Positions 63,970 to 64,000 of a stretch of 64,000 nucleotides of DNA are shown one piece after another. The DNA comes from Psychrosphaera haliotis (GTDB lineage: Bacteria; Pseudomonadota; Gammaproteobacteria; Enterobacterales; Alteromonadaceae). The notes under the pieces are model-generated. The model saw only the letters and a program-made list of their open reading frames with translations. It had not been told where the DNA came from and did not search any database. The position numbers were made by a program, and so were the translations under genes. Within the stretch, counting starts at the first letter, position 1, and each line of letters opens with the position of its first letter. The DNA is taken from assembly GCF_039523615.1 (NCBI RefSeq), contig NZ_BAAAFQ010000004.1, positions 902,520-966,519 of the forward strand, in the 5' to 3' direction.

Positions 63970-64000
63970 GGCAATAAAAAACCCCTCGCACAACGTGCAA
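63970..64000 (-). terminator. Terminator of a gene beyond the right edge (partial)
   Basis: On the minus strand GCAC-GTT-GTGC continues into GAGGGG and a TTTTTTATT run. The rest of the stem probably lies outside the window. It suggests that a minus-strand gene follows to the right. Confidence 0.45.

Noticed and set aside
63870..64000. tRNA or rRNA gene at the right edge
   Set aside because: The structure is branched, but no anticodon arm, CCA end or T-loop consensus is visible.

Overview
The window is a moderately AT-rich chromosomal segment of a marine gammaproteobacterium in the Alteromonadales/Vibrionales sphere (Colwellia-, Thalassotalea- or Shewanella-like). The evidence is a complete MSHA type IV pilus locus next to mreBCD and csrD, a MutL with no visible endonuclease motif, a YajR-type transporter beside ssb, a PEP-CTERM protein beside a PrsT-like protein, and the families TIGR03899, TIGR04219 and DUF2333. 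Nearly all genes lie on the minus strand. I saw no rRNA, tRNA or CRISPR array.

Layout. (1) 1-10.6 kb is housekeeping: mreB-mreC-mreD-maf-rng running straight into tsaE-amiB-mutL-miaA-hfq-hflX, so two clusters that are separate in E. coli are joined. A perfect hairpin lies between mreB and mreC, and a terminator lies between hfq and hflX. (2) 10.7-30.7 kb is the MSHA pilus locus in two blocks. mshI-I2-J-K-L-M-N-E-G-F encodes the assembly machine, and mshB-A-C-D-O-P-Q encodes pilins and the tip protein. MshQ is unusually large (2150 aa) because of two families of internal repeats. (3) 30.7-33.5 kb holds a PLP-dependent deaminase/desulfhydrase gene and csrD (mshH). (4) About 33.6-43.6 kb is an inserted element. 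Six genes overlap or nearly touch: three different tyrosine recombinases, two small coiled-coil proteins and a RecD2-like helicase split by an in-frame TGA. A lipoprotein and a RES-like protein follow. It separates csrD from ssb, which are neighbours in Vibrio cholerae. (5) 43.6-49.6 kb holds ssb, yajR, a long TPR protein and a PEP-CTERM surface protein. (6) 49.9-58.3 kb holds uvrA, a receiver/degenerate-GGDEF/EAL protein, TIGR03899, TIGR04219, DUF2333 and a PCu(A)C copper chaperone. (7) 58.3-60.5 kb holds a pspA-pspC-type envelope stress cluster with an imperfect sigma-54-like promoter, a seven-copy hexanucleotide repeat and two small genes. (8) 60.6-64 kb holds dusA, a secreted M28 peptidase, an unknown protein and a multi-hairpin structured element at the edge.

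How it fits together. Pilus assembly by MshE should respond to cyclic-di-GMP through its N-terminal MshEN motif. The window also encodes a probable c-di-GMP phosphodiesterase and CsrD. The best candidate for something not well described is the recombinase-trio element with its coupled helicase and cargo. The repeat-expanded MshQ is second.
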